This document shows, piece by piece, positions 34,899-46,697 of a DNA stretch of 64,000 nt (the first letter of the stretch is position 1; each line of letters begins with the position of its first letter). Source of the DNA: Stenogyne calaminthoides (lineage: Eukaryota; Streptophyta; Magnoliopsida; Lamiales; Lamiaceae); contig JBBCBC010000012.1 in NCBI GenBank assembly GCA_037126765.1, positions 14,136,001 through 14,200,000 of the forward strand, written 5' to 3'. The position numbers were made by a program, and so were the translations under genes. The notes beneath the pieces are model-generated. The model worked only from the letters and a program-made list of their open reading frames with translations. It had not been told where the DNA came from and did no database searches.

Positions 34899-36980
34899 AA
34901 ATTCAGCATCAATTTAGCAAATAAGCGTTTAGATCGAATAAATTACAGAAATACAACTTGAAAACCTAGGTACCATAGAGAAATCTAGATCATGCAATTA
35001 ATTTAAAACAAGAAATTACCAGTAATTGATTCGAAAGATTTTGAAATCGAAAGTGTAGAATCAAATGATTTCAAAGGTAATTCTTAGAGAATAATATGAT
35101 CTTTTCAGAAATTTTGAGAAGACGAAGTAGTGGAAAGCGGTTTTCTGAGAAAAATTTGGAATTTGTAGAATACGAGGGAAAACCTTTTTGCACAACTTTC
35201 CAAAGTACTCAAGTATCCGTGTTTTGAAATCGATGGCTGAGATTAGTCGGCCAAAAAGTATTTTGATCGCACGGTTGAGAAAAATAGTCTTCTCGTTTTC
35301 CAGACTCGAAAAATCGCAATAAAACGTTTTGAAAACATTTTCAGGTCCGCATTAAAAGCTTTGCAGAGCATGCGTCATGAATAGTGTAAAATAAATCAAT
35401 TAAAATAAATAACGCATAAAGGTATTCAGAAAGAGATAAATAAGAGAGTGTATCTGACTGATTGATATTGTAATCAATCAGTTACCACGGTGATCTGATC
35501 TGGTACTTTGTTGACTTATCTGATGTTTGCCTCATGCATTTCCCAACAATATCTCGCTTATCTGATCAGATTCTTTGCTTGAAACGCTTCGTCACTTATC
35601 TGATCCTCTTTTCTGAAAAACTTCAACCTTTAGTTTTCTTCTATAATCTCGCATTAACTGAAGCCAACTCCCGCCAAAACTTTTACTTCGGGGAGTCCAA
35701 AAGTCACCTCAATTCCCAAATCGGCACGATTTGACATTCCGTAATAATGGCATAGATACGCTGTGATTTAACCACACCGTTAACTCATCCAACTATTAAC
35801 CGCGTGTTCCTAACGCGTTGTCGATGCAAATTTCTCTTAAAATTTTCTGAGACGATAAAATTTGCATTTATACCCCTGATTTCCTTCTATAAATAGCCTG
35901 GGGTGTTAGGCGAACAACACAATCATATACCATTTCATCTTCTTTAGCATATCCTTCATGCTTTTCCGATGAGTTCCTTATTTCTGGTGAAACTTCCGGT
36001 GGGAACCTTCACCTTTTTCTAATGAAATCGGCTTCTCGGATCAACCCCATGTGTTCCTTCACCCGCTGCTTTTTTCATCTAAGATTTCACATACGATCAA
36101 TGCTAAGCTTCTTTACCACCATGGAGGCGGATCTGCTAAAGGCAAATGAGAAGGCACTTCTCCTAACCGTATGCACCTTGTGCGCTATCGAGATAATGGT
36201 ATTAGCATCAACAGACTTAGTCTCAAACAAAACATGAGTTTGGTATATAGTGCGCATCGATCAACAAATGATCTCCATATATCAAGCTCAATTTTACATC
36301 TTGACACAAGTGTGTCTGTTTGGTCCTTGTGACCAAACCTTTGTGTATTGTGCCCCGTTTAACATGGAAGTCCGTTGATTTTTACGTCTGAGGGCTTCCG
36401 GCTTGGACATCCTTCAAAGCCTCTCTTGCTCCTCCTTCCGAAGCTTTGAGATTGGCTCAGGATTCTCGAAGCCTCTCTGACGCCTCTTCTAGGACCGAGG
36501 GAAAATGAGAGCATCATACCTTGAACTCTCTCTCGCGTTCCCTGCCTAGGGTTGTCTTAGGGCTGATGGTTTATGTATCGACCTCCGGGTCTTCTTGTAC
36601 TTATAATACCACTTGAAGATAGATGTAGCATTTGAAGCTTGTGATATCACTTGTAACTTGTAAAATCGACCTCCGGGTCATTATTATTGAAAAACTCTTT
36701 TATTCCATTGTTGTGTTGTTTTCTTCTGACTTATGCGATCTGTAGCTTTAAACTTGACTTATGCGATCTGTAGCTTTAATCGACTTATAAAGTAATCTTT
36801 CTAATCTGGTCAGTTCCCCCTTAATCTGATATATCTTGAACTGATCTGCCCTTTGTCTGAACTTCAGATCGGCTACCTTTCTAACTTTCTGATCTGCTCT
36901 ATCTGAACTTCAGATTGGCTCCTCGTCTGGTCGTCTGATCAGTTGAGATTCCTAACTCAACTGATTCCACTTATCCTTGG
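34899..36980 (-). other. 2-kb spacer between pol and third ORF of element D
   Basis: No recognisable domain in either strand and only short open frames. It is three times longer than the equivalent spacer in A and B. It could hold a promoter or intron for the third ORF, or an unidentified insertion. Confidence 0.4.
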
Positions 36981-39900
36981 TTAGTCTTTTAACCAACCGA
37001 ATCTGGAGATCAATCCTTGACCATATCCGGTGCATTTTCTCCAAGATCCGAAGCCCCTAGCTCGTTGCATAACTCTCTGCGAATCGACCTCGGCTAGTGG
37101 CTTGGTTAAGATATCGACTTTACCTTGTCGGTATGGATCTTTTCCATCCCGATATTCTTTTTTCAACATGATCTCACGATAAAATGGTGTCGACATTCAC
37201 ATGCTTGCATCTTGTATGTAGAAACGAGATTACGAGTGATTGCAATAGCACTTAATGCTGGCACGCAATATAGGTAAATCTTAGCTACGATGTTGTAACC
37301 CCTTAGTCTGGCGACTTAGAACGAAAGCGATTTGGGAACAACGACTTCCCGCAGCCATATATTCTCGCCCAAGATAGTAGATGTCGAATCGATGTCCGCT
37401 TCCCGAAAACCAAGAGATCGGTTTATTTCCCGTAAACCCACATGAACACGAGGTTGACTTCCCTGTCGATTCTGCAACCTCCGTAATGAATCGAAATACC
37501 CACTAAGCTCTAGATTGTCATCGATGGGTAAAATAAACCAAGGTTTACGATCCTTTCGGATATTTGAGAATCCGCTTAGTTCTTTCTAGGTGGCTTTGCA
37601 TTGGATTTGCTTGAAATCGCACATACACCTACCGCCAAAAGTAATGGTTTGTCTGGCGGCGATCGGTATAGTAGAGATCAATTAGAGCTCTATACTCCTT
37701 CGATTAGTTTTTCGACCATCTTCATCCGGATCCATCTTGAATCCGGTCATCATTGGAATTAAAGCTTCCTTCGGGTTGAACTCGAACTTCGCCAGTAGAT
37801 TCCTTGTGTACTTCGCCTGGCAGATGAATATTTCTTCTGTACTCTTGACTTGTAATCCCAAAAAGTAATTCATCTGACCCATCATGGACATCTCGAATTT
37901 CCCTTGCATCAACTTCTTTCAACTTCTCCACGAGCTTCTTGTTGGGAGATCCGAAGATGATGTCGTCCATGTAGATCCGAACCATCGAAATATCTTCTCC
38001 ATCTTCTATTCGAATAAGGTTACATCCCCACTATTCCTTTAGTGAACCCGTTGTCTATCAAAAACTGAGAGAGTGTATCATACCAAGCTCGAGGAGCTTG
38101 TTTCAGGCCATAAAGAGCTTTCCTTAAACGGTACACTTGGTTGCCTTTTTCAAAGCCTGGAGGTTGTTCGACATAAACTTCCTCTGCTAGTACCCCATTT
38201 AAGAATGCACTTTTTTACATCCATCGATACCTGCATGAACCCTCTTGTGGGAAGCATATGTCGAAAATTTGACCCGAATGGCTTCTAGGCGAGCGACTGG
38301 TGCAAAGGTCTCATCATAATCAATTCCTTCTGATTGTGAATACCCCTTAGCAACAAGTCTTGCCTTATTCCTGGTTATGACATTTTTCTCATCTCTCTTG
38401 TTCTTGAATACCCACTTTGTGCCAATTACGTCTTGATGAGTTGGTCTGTCCACCAATTCCCAAACTTGATTTCTCTCAAACTGTTCCAGCTCCTCCTGCA
38501 TGGCTAGAATTCAGCTTGCGTCTTGTAGATAGACAGATAACAACAATATATGGCACTTTCACCAATTTGATGTCTAGTTTTGACTCTATCAGATGGGTCT
38601 CCGATAATCAGATCAGTTGGATGACTGGTAATCCGAGTCCTTCGCTACGATGTCGTCTCTGTTGGAGAACATCATCCATATCGATAGTTCATTACTAGTG
38701 ATTGGGAGTGGTCTTGGAATTATGATCCACTTGATCTGAACATGTCTCGGTGATGTTGGACTCATCATGTCTTTGATTTCTGCTCATAGGAACTTCGAGT
38801 TCCCCAACCGAACGATGGTTCGGTTGATCTTTATCTCACCAGAATAACTTCTTCAATCGCGGTTATGCGTACCTTTAGATCCGATTGACTGTTGAATCGA
38901 TAAAGATCAAGTTACAGGATGTGCCTTTATTCGTGTTGATTCTTTATCCTTGATGCTTAGCTGATTCATTTTCTGCGTGTCAGGTATAGGTTGATCTGGT
39001 ACGGCTTGTTCTGAGGCAGCTTTCTCTTGTTCAGAGGATGTCTCATCAAAGACCACATGGGGTGTTTCTTCCACAACTAGAGTTTGTTTATTGTAAACTC
39101 TGAAAGCCTTACTGGATGAGGAATATCCTAAGAATATGCCCTATCTGACTTGGCCTCAAAAGTCGTCAACTGACTTTTCCCATTGTTGTGAATGAAACAC
39201 TTGCACCCAAAAACATGGAAGTATGAAACACGAGGTTCTCTGTCTTTCCACAGTTCATAAGGTGTTTTGAAGTGAGTCTTAGTCAGAGAACATCTGTTCT
39301 GAGTATGGCATCTTTGTTTTATTATACGCCCGAAAAACGGCTTGGTGTGGCATGTTCAGCTAACATAGTGTGAGCAGCTTCCTTGAGAGTTCTGTTTCTC
39401 TGTTCTGCTACTCCATTTTGTTGTGGCGTTCTTGCAGCTGACGTTTCATGTTGTATACCAAACTCAGTGCAAAAATCAGTAATAAAGGAATTGGGAACTC
39501 TGTGTACCTTTATCCGTCGATCTTTACTATGCTGACACCCTTCTCATTATGTAGCTTTTTGAGCAGTTGGGGTATCTTAGTCGTTATCTCGTTCTTCTTG
39601 TATAAGAATACAACCCAAGTAAACTTGGAATAATCATCCACGATTACAAGAGTATATTTGCATCCACTGAGACTGACTGGTGTAACTGGTCCGAATAGAT
39701 CCATATGGAGCAGTTGCAATACTCTCTTGGATCTTTGGTCGGTATTCCCTGAATGAGGCTTTAACTTGTTTTCCCTTTCCGACATGCGGCACATGTCTGA
39801 TCTTTGGAGAATATCTCATTCGGAAGTCCCTCAACCAAAGACATCCTAGCGATCTTGTTAAGAGTCTTGAAGTTCAGATGACTCAATCTTTTGTGCCAGA

Positions 39901-40340
39901 GCCAACTGCTACTTTTAGAACTCTTAACAATTAAGCATGTATTCTTCGGGCAACTGTTCCAATCTGCTATGTAGATCGTGCCTTTCCTTGAACCAGTTAG
40001 CAAGATTTGTTGAGTGGCTTGATTCCTTATCGTACACTTGTCGCTCGAGAACTCAACGCAGAATCCGTTGTCGCAAAATTGTGATACTGATAGTAGATTG
40101 TGCTTCAATCATTCGACATACGAGACTCCAGTTACTTGTACATCATCATTCTCTAAGGTTCCGAATCCCTTGGTAAAACCAAAGTTATCATCACCGAAGA
40201 GTACACGTGAGCCTTCTTGTTCTTTGTAAGATCTAAGGAGATGTTTACTTCCAGTCATGTGCCTTGAGCATCCACTATCGATGTACCAGATAGTTGCTTG
40301 TTCACCTCCTTTGTTGGCCAGTCCCACGCGAACCTGCAAT
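36981..40340 (-). pseudogene. Element D Pol, frameshifted
   Basis: Protease WYIDSGCSRHMTG (near 40280); integrase zinc region WLWHKRLSHLNFKTLNK and HMDLFGPVTPV (40108-39510); SIRE-type integrase tail and HVVFDE-like stretch near 39050; RT with [29 protein letters not shown] (38501-38250) and [10 protein letters not shown] (near 37960), split over two frames; RNase H tail KVDILTKPLAE (near 37120). Same domain order as in B. Many frameshifts and stops, so not functional. Confidence 0.82.
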
Positions 40341-40468
40341 CAAATCAGGCTTTAGGTACCCCTTTGGAATTGGGTCCTGGGGGGTTAGTGGTGGATTTAG
40401 GGATCCACACAAACAGAGCACTTCTATGAAAATCTGAAAGATTAGAAGGTCTGATTTGTCTCCCATAC

Positions 40469-41774
40469 TGTTAGTCCCTGTGGAAAAACCCATTTTGCGC
40501 GTGCGGAAGCAAAACATTTTATTGTGGTGCATATAAAACAGGGGTGAAGGAATGGTGATTCCAGATTTTTTGCCTTTTTGAATCCATGTGTTGTGTCTTG
40601 CTTATAATCGAGTGCGTATGACAAGATAAGAACGTAAAGCAGTAAACAACACAGCAATGTATAGTGGTTCGGAGACTCAAGCTCCTACATCCACTCTCCC
40701 TGTTCCTAGGGAAATTCCTTCAAACACTTCCTAAGGCTTTCTTACTACCTCTGTAGTTTACTAACCTTTCTACTTTGAGCTTTCTGATTACCTCTGTAGT
40801 TTACTAACTCAAAGCCTCTGGACTTATCACCCTCTCGGGCTCGCCTCTTAGATGTTTAACGAGTTCACACTCCTTCGGGACTTATTACCCTCACTCGGGA
40901 TTGCCTAACAACTACCTCACTTCACCACTCGTTATCTCTTACGAGAATGGGTTTGGGTTTGGTGTTGTCTCCAACTATGGTGAGATTTTCCCTTACAGTT
41001 GTTTAGCCTCAATGCTAAGGTTGGGAAAATCTCTCTAAGCTTAAGATACATCGTGGGTAGCTTAGGTTGGGTTCTAGAACACTCTTTGAATATATTTGTA
41101 TATCTACAGACTTGTGTTCTAGGGTGGGAATGCTTTGACTATAACGCTCTTGGCTCTGTAGCATTTTGTGCATAATCTCCACACTTAATTTGATGGAAGA
41201 TCTTGTATTTATAGTGTGGATTTGAATGTTACCGTTGGAGAGAATCTCATTCAAATCCATACTATTCTCTGTAAGTTCTGCAGCTTTTCCAGGCTGGTTG
41301 TCTTCCTCTCATTGGTCCACGTCAGCTGGATTCCAACGGCTATATTCCTCAGCTTCAGTGCCTCGGAACATTCAGGATATACTGAGCATTCAGTATATTA
41401 CTGAGTCTTCAGGATTCTGTGCATTCAGGATTCTCTGAGTCTCTTTGTCTTCAGAGACATCCTGAGTCTTCATACTGAGTCTTCAGATTCTCTGAGCCTT
41501 CAGGTTTCTCCGAGCCTTCAGATTCTCCGAGTCTTCAGGTTTCTCTGAGCCTTCAGGTTTCTCTGAGCCTTCAGATTCTCAGTTTCATACTGAGTCTTCA
41601 GTTTCTTCAGTTTCTAACGTGTTCTATATCTGCCGACTAATCACGGTGCAAATATTATCCTGAACACTTCTAAAACTGAATCCTGACTCATCTATCAAGA
41701 TTATCCTGAACATGTCATACTCAGGGGTTTTGGGATCTAATCAAAATCCTCTTTATTAAATTCATCTCCTAACA
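40469..41774 (-). repeat. Element E 3' LTR
   Basis: 1306 bp, TGTTAGTCCC ... CTAACA in plus-strand reading, nearly identical to 42860-44174. It shares its outer 150 bp (AGTATGACATGTTCAGGATA region) with the LTR of A. Confidence 0.9.
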
Positions 41775-42859
41775 ATTTCCCCCTTTTTGATGATGCCAAA
41801 ACCATCTTGTTACAACACACTTTAACCTATACTCAGGTTTCAGTTTTTCTATTACAAGAATGGTAAATCTCTTAACAATCAGTTCAGCAATGAATCACCC
41901 AACAATTTCATCACTAAATAACAATAATCAGGCATATCAAATATAAAGACATGTAAAAAGATAATGAGGTATTATCTTTGAGCATAAAGATAAAGTTTTC
42001 ATTGATGTATGATAGACTATTACAGTTTACAATGAACTTTTCAAAAGATAAAGACAAAAACATAAAGAATTACAAGTCTTCAGTCTTGGTCTTCAGTCTT
42101 CTTTGATCTTCAACTCGGCTCCTCATTCCTCTTCTTCTATGGACCTTGTCCGATCGATCAGGCATCTTGACACTCATCTTGACCGAGTTCGTTTCTTGAC
42201 TTCGGACATCCTCGACCCTCGGTCTCTCTTGACCTATCTTGAGTCTCGATTCACTTTATTCTTGAGCCTCGATTCACTTTTTACTCAAAGTTATTTGATT
42301 TCTTCTTTGTCTGATCTGATCAGATCGGCTGATTAGATCAACACATCTTTAGATCAACACATCAGAATAGCATCAGGTCATCATATCAGGTTAGCATATC
42401 AGGTTTTATCATATCTGATCTTGATCACGTCTGATCTTGATCGATCTCTTCTCCTTCATCTTACGATTTGCAACCTTCTCTTACGATTTCTTTGGCTTTA
42501 GCTTTTCTTCACTTCTGATTTGCACAGCTCATCAGTTGAACTCAACTAACTCATTTGATCTCGATCAATCTCGTCTGCAGCCTCGTCTGATCTCGATCAT
42601 CTACTTTTGATTCCTTGAGTTCTCCCTCAATTTGTTCTTTCGTTCCCCCTCAACTTGTTATCTGTAAATTATCTTGAATAACACAAGTTGATAATGTTTT
42701 GGCATAGAACTAAAATATCCCAACAATTTCTCAATTGATAAAGATGCCAAAACATCAGAATATATGCATTTTTAAAGAAACGGGTTTTCTTTAAAAAGAT
42801 CTGTTCAGGTGGTCACTCTGAAATTAGTGAACCTTTTGAACTCCCGCTCTGATACCACT
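41775..42859 (-). other. Element E interior, non-coding
   Basis: Polypurine tract at 41775-41787, a region like the 3' untranslated region of A (to about 42110), a CT- and TGATC-rich low-complexity stretch (42110-42700), then the leader and the primer site TGGTATCAGAGC (minus strand, 42846-42857). No open frame of meaning. Confidence 0.75.
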
Positions 42860-44174
42860 TGTTGGTCCCGGTGGAAAAACCCATTTTGTGCGTGCGGAAG
42901 CAAAACATTTTATTGCGGTGCATATAAAACAGGGGTGAAGGAATGGTGATTCCAGATTTTTTGCCTTTTTGAATCCATGTGTTGTGTCTTGCTTATAATC
43001 GAGTGTGTATGACAAGATAAGAACGTAAAGCAGTAAACAACACAGCAATGTATAGTGGTTCGGAGACTCAAGCTCCTACATCCACTCTCCCTGTTCCTAG
43101 GGAAATTCCTTCAAACACTTCCTAAGGCTTTCTTACTACCTCTGTAGTTTACTAACCTTTCTACTTTGAGCTTTCTGATTACCTCTGTAGTTTACTAACT
43201 CAAAGCCTCTGGACTTATCACCCTCTCGGGCTCGCCTCTTAGATGTTTAACGAGTTCACACTCCTTCGGGACTTATTACCCTCACTCGGGATTGCCTAAC
43301 AACTACCTCACTTCACCACTTTCGTTATCTCTTACGAGAATGGGTTTGGGTTTTGGTGTTGTCTCCAACTATGGTGAGATTTTCCCTTCTGAGTTGTTTA
43401 GCCTCAATGCTAAGGTTGGGAAAATCTCTCTAAGCTTAAGATACATCGTGGGTAGCTTAGGTTGGGTTCTAGAACACTCTTTGAATATATTTGTATATCT
43501 ACAGACTTGTGTTCTAGGGTGGGAATGCTTTGACTATAACGCTCTTGGCTCTGTAGCATTTTGTGCATAATCTCCACACTTAATTTGATGGAAGATCTTG
43601 TATTTATAGTGTGGATTTGAATGTTACCGTTGGAAAGAATCTCATTCAAATCCATACTATTCTCTCATGTGATTCTACTGACTTTTTTCCAGTCAAGTTG
43701 TCTTCCTCTCATTGGTCCACGTCACCGGATTCCAGGCTATATTCCTCGGCTTCAATGCCTCGGAACATTCGGGATATCTTTTAGCATTGAAGATATTCTT
43801 TGAGTCTTCGAGGATTACGTGCATTCAGGATTCTCTGAGTCTCTTTGTCTTCAGAGACATCCTGAGTCTTCATACTGAGTCTTCAGATTCTCTGAGCCTT
43901 CAGGTTTCTCCGAGCCTTCAGATTCTTTGAGTCTTCAGGTTTCTCTGAGCCTTCAGGTTTCTCTGAGCCTTCAGATTCTCAGTTTCATACTGAGTCTTCA
44001 GTTTCTTCAGTTTTTAACCTGTTCTATATCTGCCGACTATACACGGTGCAAATATTATCCTGAACACTTCTAAAACTGAATCCTGACTCATCTATCAAGA
44101 TTATCCTGAACATGTCATACTCAGGGGTTTTGGGATCTAATCAAAATCCTCTTTATTAAATTCATCTCCCAACA
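42860..44174 (-). repeat. Element E 5' LTR
   Basis: 1315 bp, TGTTGGTCCCGG ... CTCCCAACA in plus-strand reading. A TATA box (reverse complement TATTTATAG, 43601-43609) and repeats of CTGAGTCTTCAG type (about 43795-44010). Confidence 0.9.
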
Positions 44175-44179
44175 CATAC

Positions 44180-46561
44180 ATATCAACATAATCATACGTC
44201 TCTTTATATGCTTTCTGATTAGTATGATTATTAGTGTGAGCCTTGGATGACTTAGAAGACTTGGGATTTTTCTTTATATTTTGTCTTCTTTTAATTCAGT
44301 GTGGCTCAAAGCGATAGTACTAGATCTCGATTATAAGGGTAGGTACGATCGCTACCATCAAAAGATTCATATCTTTTTGGCATAGGTGGTCTTTGCAGTT
44401 TACCTATTACTTGCTTATTAGGCAGCTGACCTTGATTGGGTCTCAGATTAGATTTCCTTCTCATGGGTTATCTCTTCTAATACCTAATCTGCTGATCAGG
44501 TTCAGGTCTCTTCAGAAGAACTGGGTTCTTTTGTTGATTCCTCGGCTGATGCTTTATCAGTTGGGGTCCATTTATGTTCCCTTTCTGATTAGGCACCTGC
44601 CTTTACTTGCTCAATGAGTCTTTTTCCCTTATTAGATACAAGTTTAGCTTTTAGTGTATCTTTGTCAGAGACTCGTTTGATTACACCCTTCTGAAGTGAA
44701 TCAAACGGGGCTTTTGAGGATGTAGAAGGGTTCTCATACCCAATTCCTTCTTTGTTAGTCGGCGTTAAAAAATAGGTGTTCATTTCTTGAACGGTTTTAG
44801 ATGACTTCGTGAAAACCTCTATTTTCTTCCATGAGACTATCCTCGATAGATTTAAGACTCTCATGTAGTCGAATAGCTCATCAAATTTAGGTTGAAGGAT
44901 TTTGAAATCATCGACTTGCGGTTTGTTGATTGCTAGTCGATCTTTGATCTGTTTCTCCCGATCGAAAGATTTAACCTTGAGCGTTAAGTTCCTCGGTTAC
45001 CTTCTTCCGATTTAAAAATTTCATTCAAGAGCTTTTATTTGAGTGTTCTCTTTAACGAAATGATTATTTCGATCCTTAGCTTATCATTTTCAGCTTCCAC
45101 TATTGTATAAGTGTCTCTTTTTGAGAGATCATCAAGCAATTGCTCGAGTAGAGCTGCAAGTCAATCTCTCCGGCGTGTCTTTAATAATAGCGGTGTGGAA
45201 ATTGAAAAAAGCGAAGGTTTGGAGGTTAGATTGGAGGTTACCTCGTGGAAGTCATCGTCATCCAAGAGAATATCGCTCTTTATCGGGATCGAAGTCTTCT
45301 CTGGATGAGTACCCGAGTCCTCGGAAAAGCGATAGGAATCATCAATTCCGGATGTGTCCGACTACTAGGGCTTTCCTATCTACGAGGCGTTGCTCTCTTT
45401 TTGTTCCGTTTCTCTTCTCTTTCTCTGGGAGTCGGTCAGGCGTCCGGTCTTTGTAGTGACTGGTTTCTCGCGATTGAAGCATGATCCTCGATCTATGGAA
45501 CTTCCTCTGCCAGGTGAGTCACTCCGTCTGTAGGATCTGTCAGGTGACTTCCCTTTCTGATAGTAATCAGAACTTCTTCTGTCAGATCTGTCATCCGTCA
45601 GATCATCTCTTTTCTTTTCTTCTCTGTGATCTCTTCGATCATCAGATCTGGTTCTTTCTCGTGATCTGTCAGTTGGCCTCCTGTTTCTTTGATAGTCACT
45701 GTAGAATCTCCGATACTTACCAAGCTGAGTATTTGTTCTTTCAAGTTTCTTGGTAAGCAGAGCGATCTGTTATGCTTAGCTTATGATGTTTCCAACAGGT
45801 TCAGTGGCCTTCGATATGCTGCTGGTTGCTTTAAATGTAACTGATTTAGACGTTGAGGCTTAAATAGGCGTCTCGTCTTCATCTGCTTGTCCTCTTTCGA
45901 TTAAGTCGAACTCGTGAGCTTTAAGGCATAAGAACAAGCTACTTGGCTTCATCTTTGAAATGTCTTGGCAATCCTTGATTACCGTGACTTTCATGTCCCA
46001 TTTCTTAGTGAGAGATCTTAAGATCTTGTAGTTGATATCTTTGTCTGACATCTCTCTACCAAGTTCTCGTAGCTTATTGATTGACATGGTGATCCTCCCA
46101 TCGAGCTCGTTGATGGTCTCGTTGGGCAACATCTTTAACATTTCGAACTTCACCAGTTTAGCTTGTAGGCGGCTGTCTTTGATCTGATCATTTTCTTCGC
46201 ATATCTCAGCAAGAGTATCCCACATTGCTTTTGCGGTTTTGAGATACTTTATCTTCTCTTTGGTGACTTTATCCATTGTCTTCATGATTATATGTCTGGC
46301 GATTGTATCTAGAGTAAACAACTTTTTTTCCTCTGCATCCATCAGGGCTGGGCTTTTTTGCACAAGACTTCCCGTGGCAAAGTCTGGATCTCCTCCGACT
46401 GCTGGGTTGTTGAGGTATATGATGATGGGTCCTCGTTCGATGACTTCCATCATTCTGCCGCTTATCGATCCTAGATGGTTGCACATATATATAGCCCAAT
46501 CTGCATACTCATCAATTGAAAATTTTGGCAAATCATGATACATTCCAGAGGTATTATCCAT
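44180..46561 (-). pseudogene. Element D gag, interrupted by E
   Basis: Starts MDNTSGMYHDLPKFSIDEYA. Residues 1-230 (46561-45860) form a Ty1-copia Gag domain with ETINELDGRITMSINKLREL and LRSLTKKWDMKVTVIKD. After a stop comes a very Arg/Asp/Ser-rich stretch (SDDRRDHREEKKRDDLTDDR) that replaces the basic region of B. No clear CCHC knuckle can be read. The Gag end resumes beyond E at about 40465-40340 (GRQIRPSNLSDFHR). Frameshifted and inactive. Confidence 0.75.
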
Positions 46562-46683
46562 GCTGAGTGATTTTTGAAAACGAATGAGTTTTAAAAAAAG
46601 TTTTTCAAGATCAGTTCAAATGACCACAAAGATTCTTCCTCAAGAATCGATGATACTCAAAGCCAGTGGTCTGTAGAACCACT

Positions 46684-46695
46684 ACTCTGATACCA
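46684..46695 (-). other. Element D primer-binding site
   Basis: TGGTATCAGAGT on the minus strand, one base off the tRNA-iMet site of A, B and E, two bases from the LTR. Confidence 0.8.
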
Positions 46696-46697
46696 CT

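Larger units (their letters stand above)
40469..44174 (-). mobile_element. Element E: non-autonomous Sirevirus-family element inside the gag of D
   Basis: Two LTRs (40469-41774 and 42860-44174) around a 1085-bp interior, with perfect duplication CATAC (40464-40468 and 44175-44179). It has a primer site and a polypurine tract identical to those of A and B, and its interior starts and ends with sequence matching the 3' untranslated region and the leader of A, but there is no gag, pol or third ORF. It is the youngest layer of the nest, since it lies in D, which lies in B. It interrupts D within the conserved YVDMYGRQI motif near the Gag end. Confidence 0.9.
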
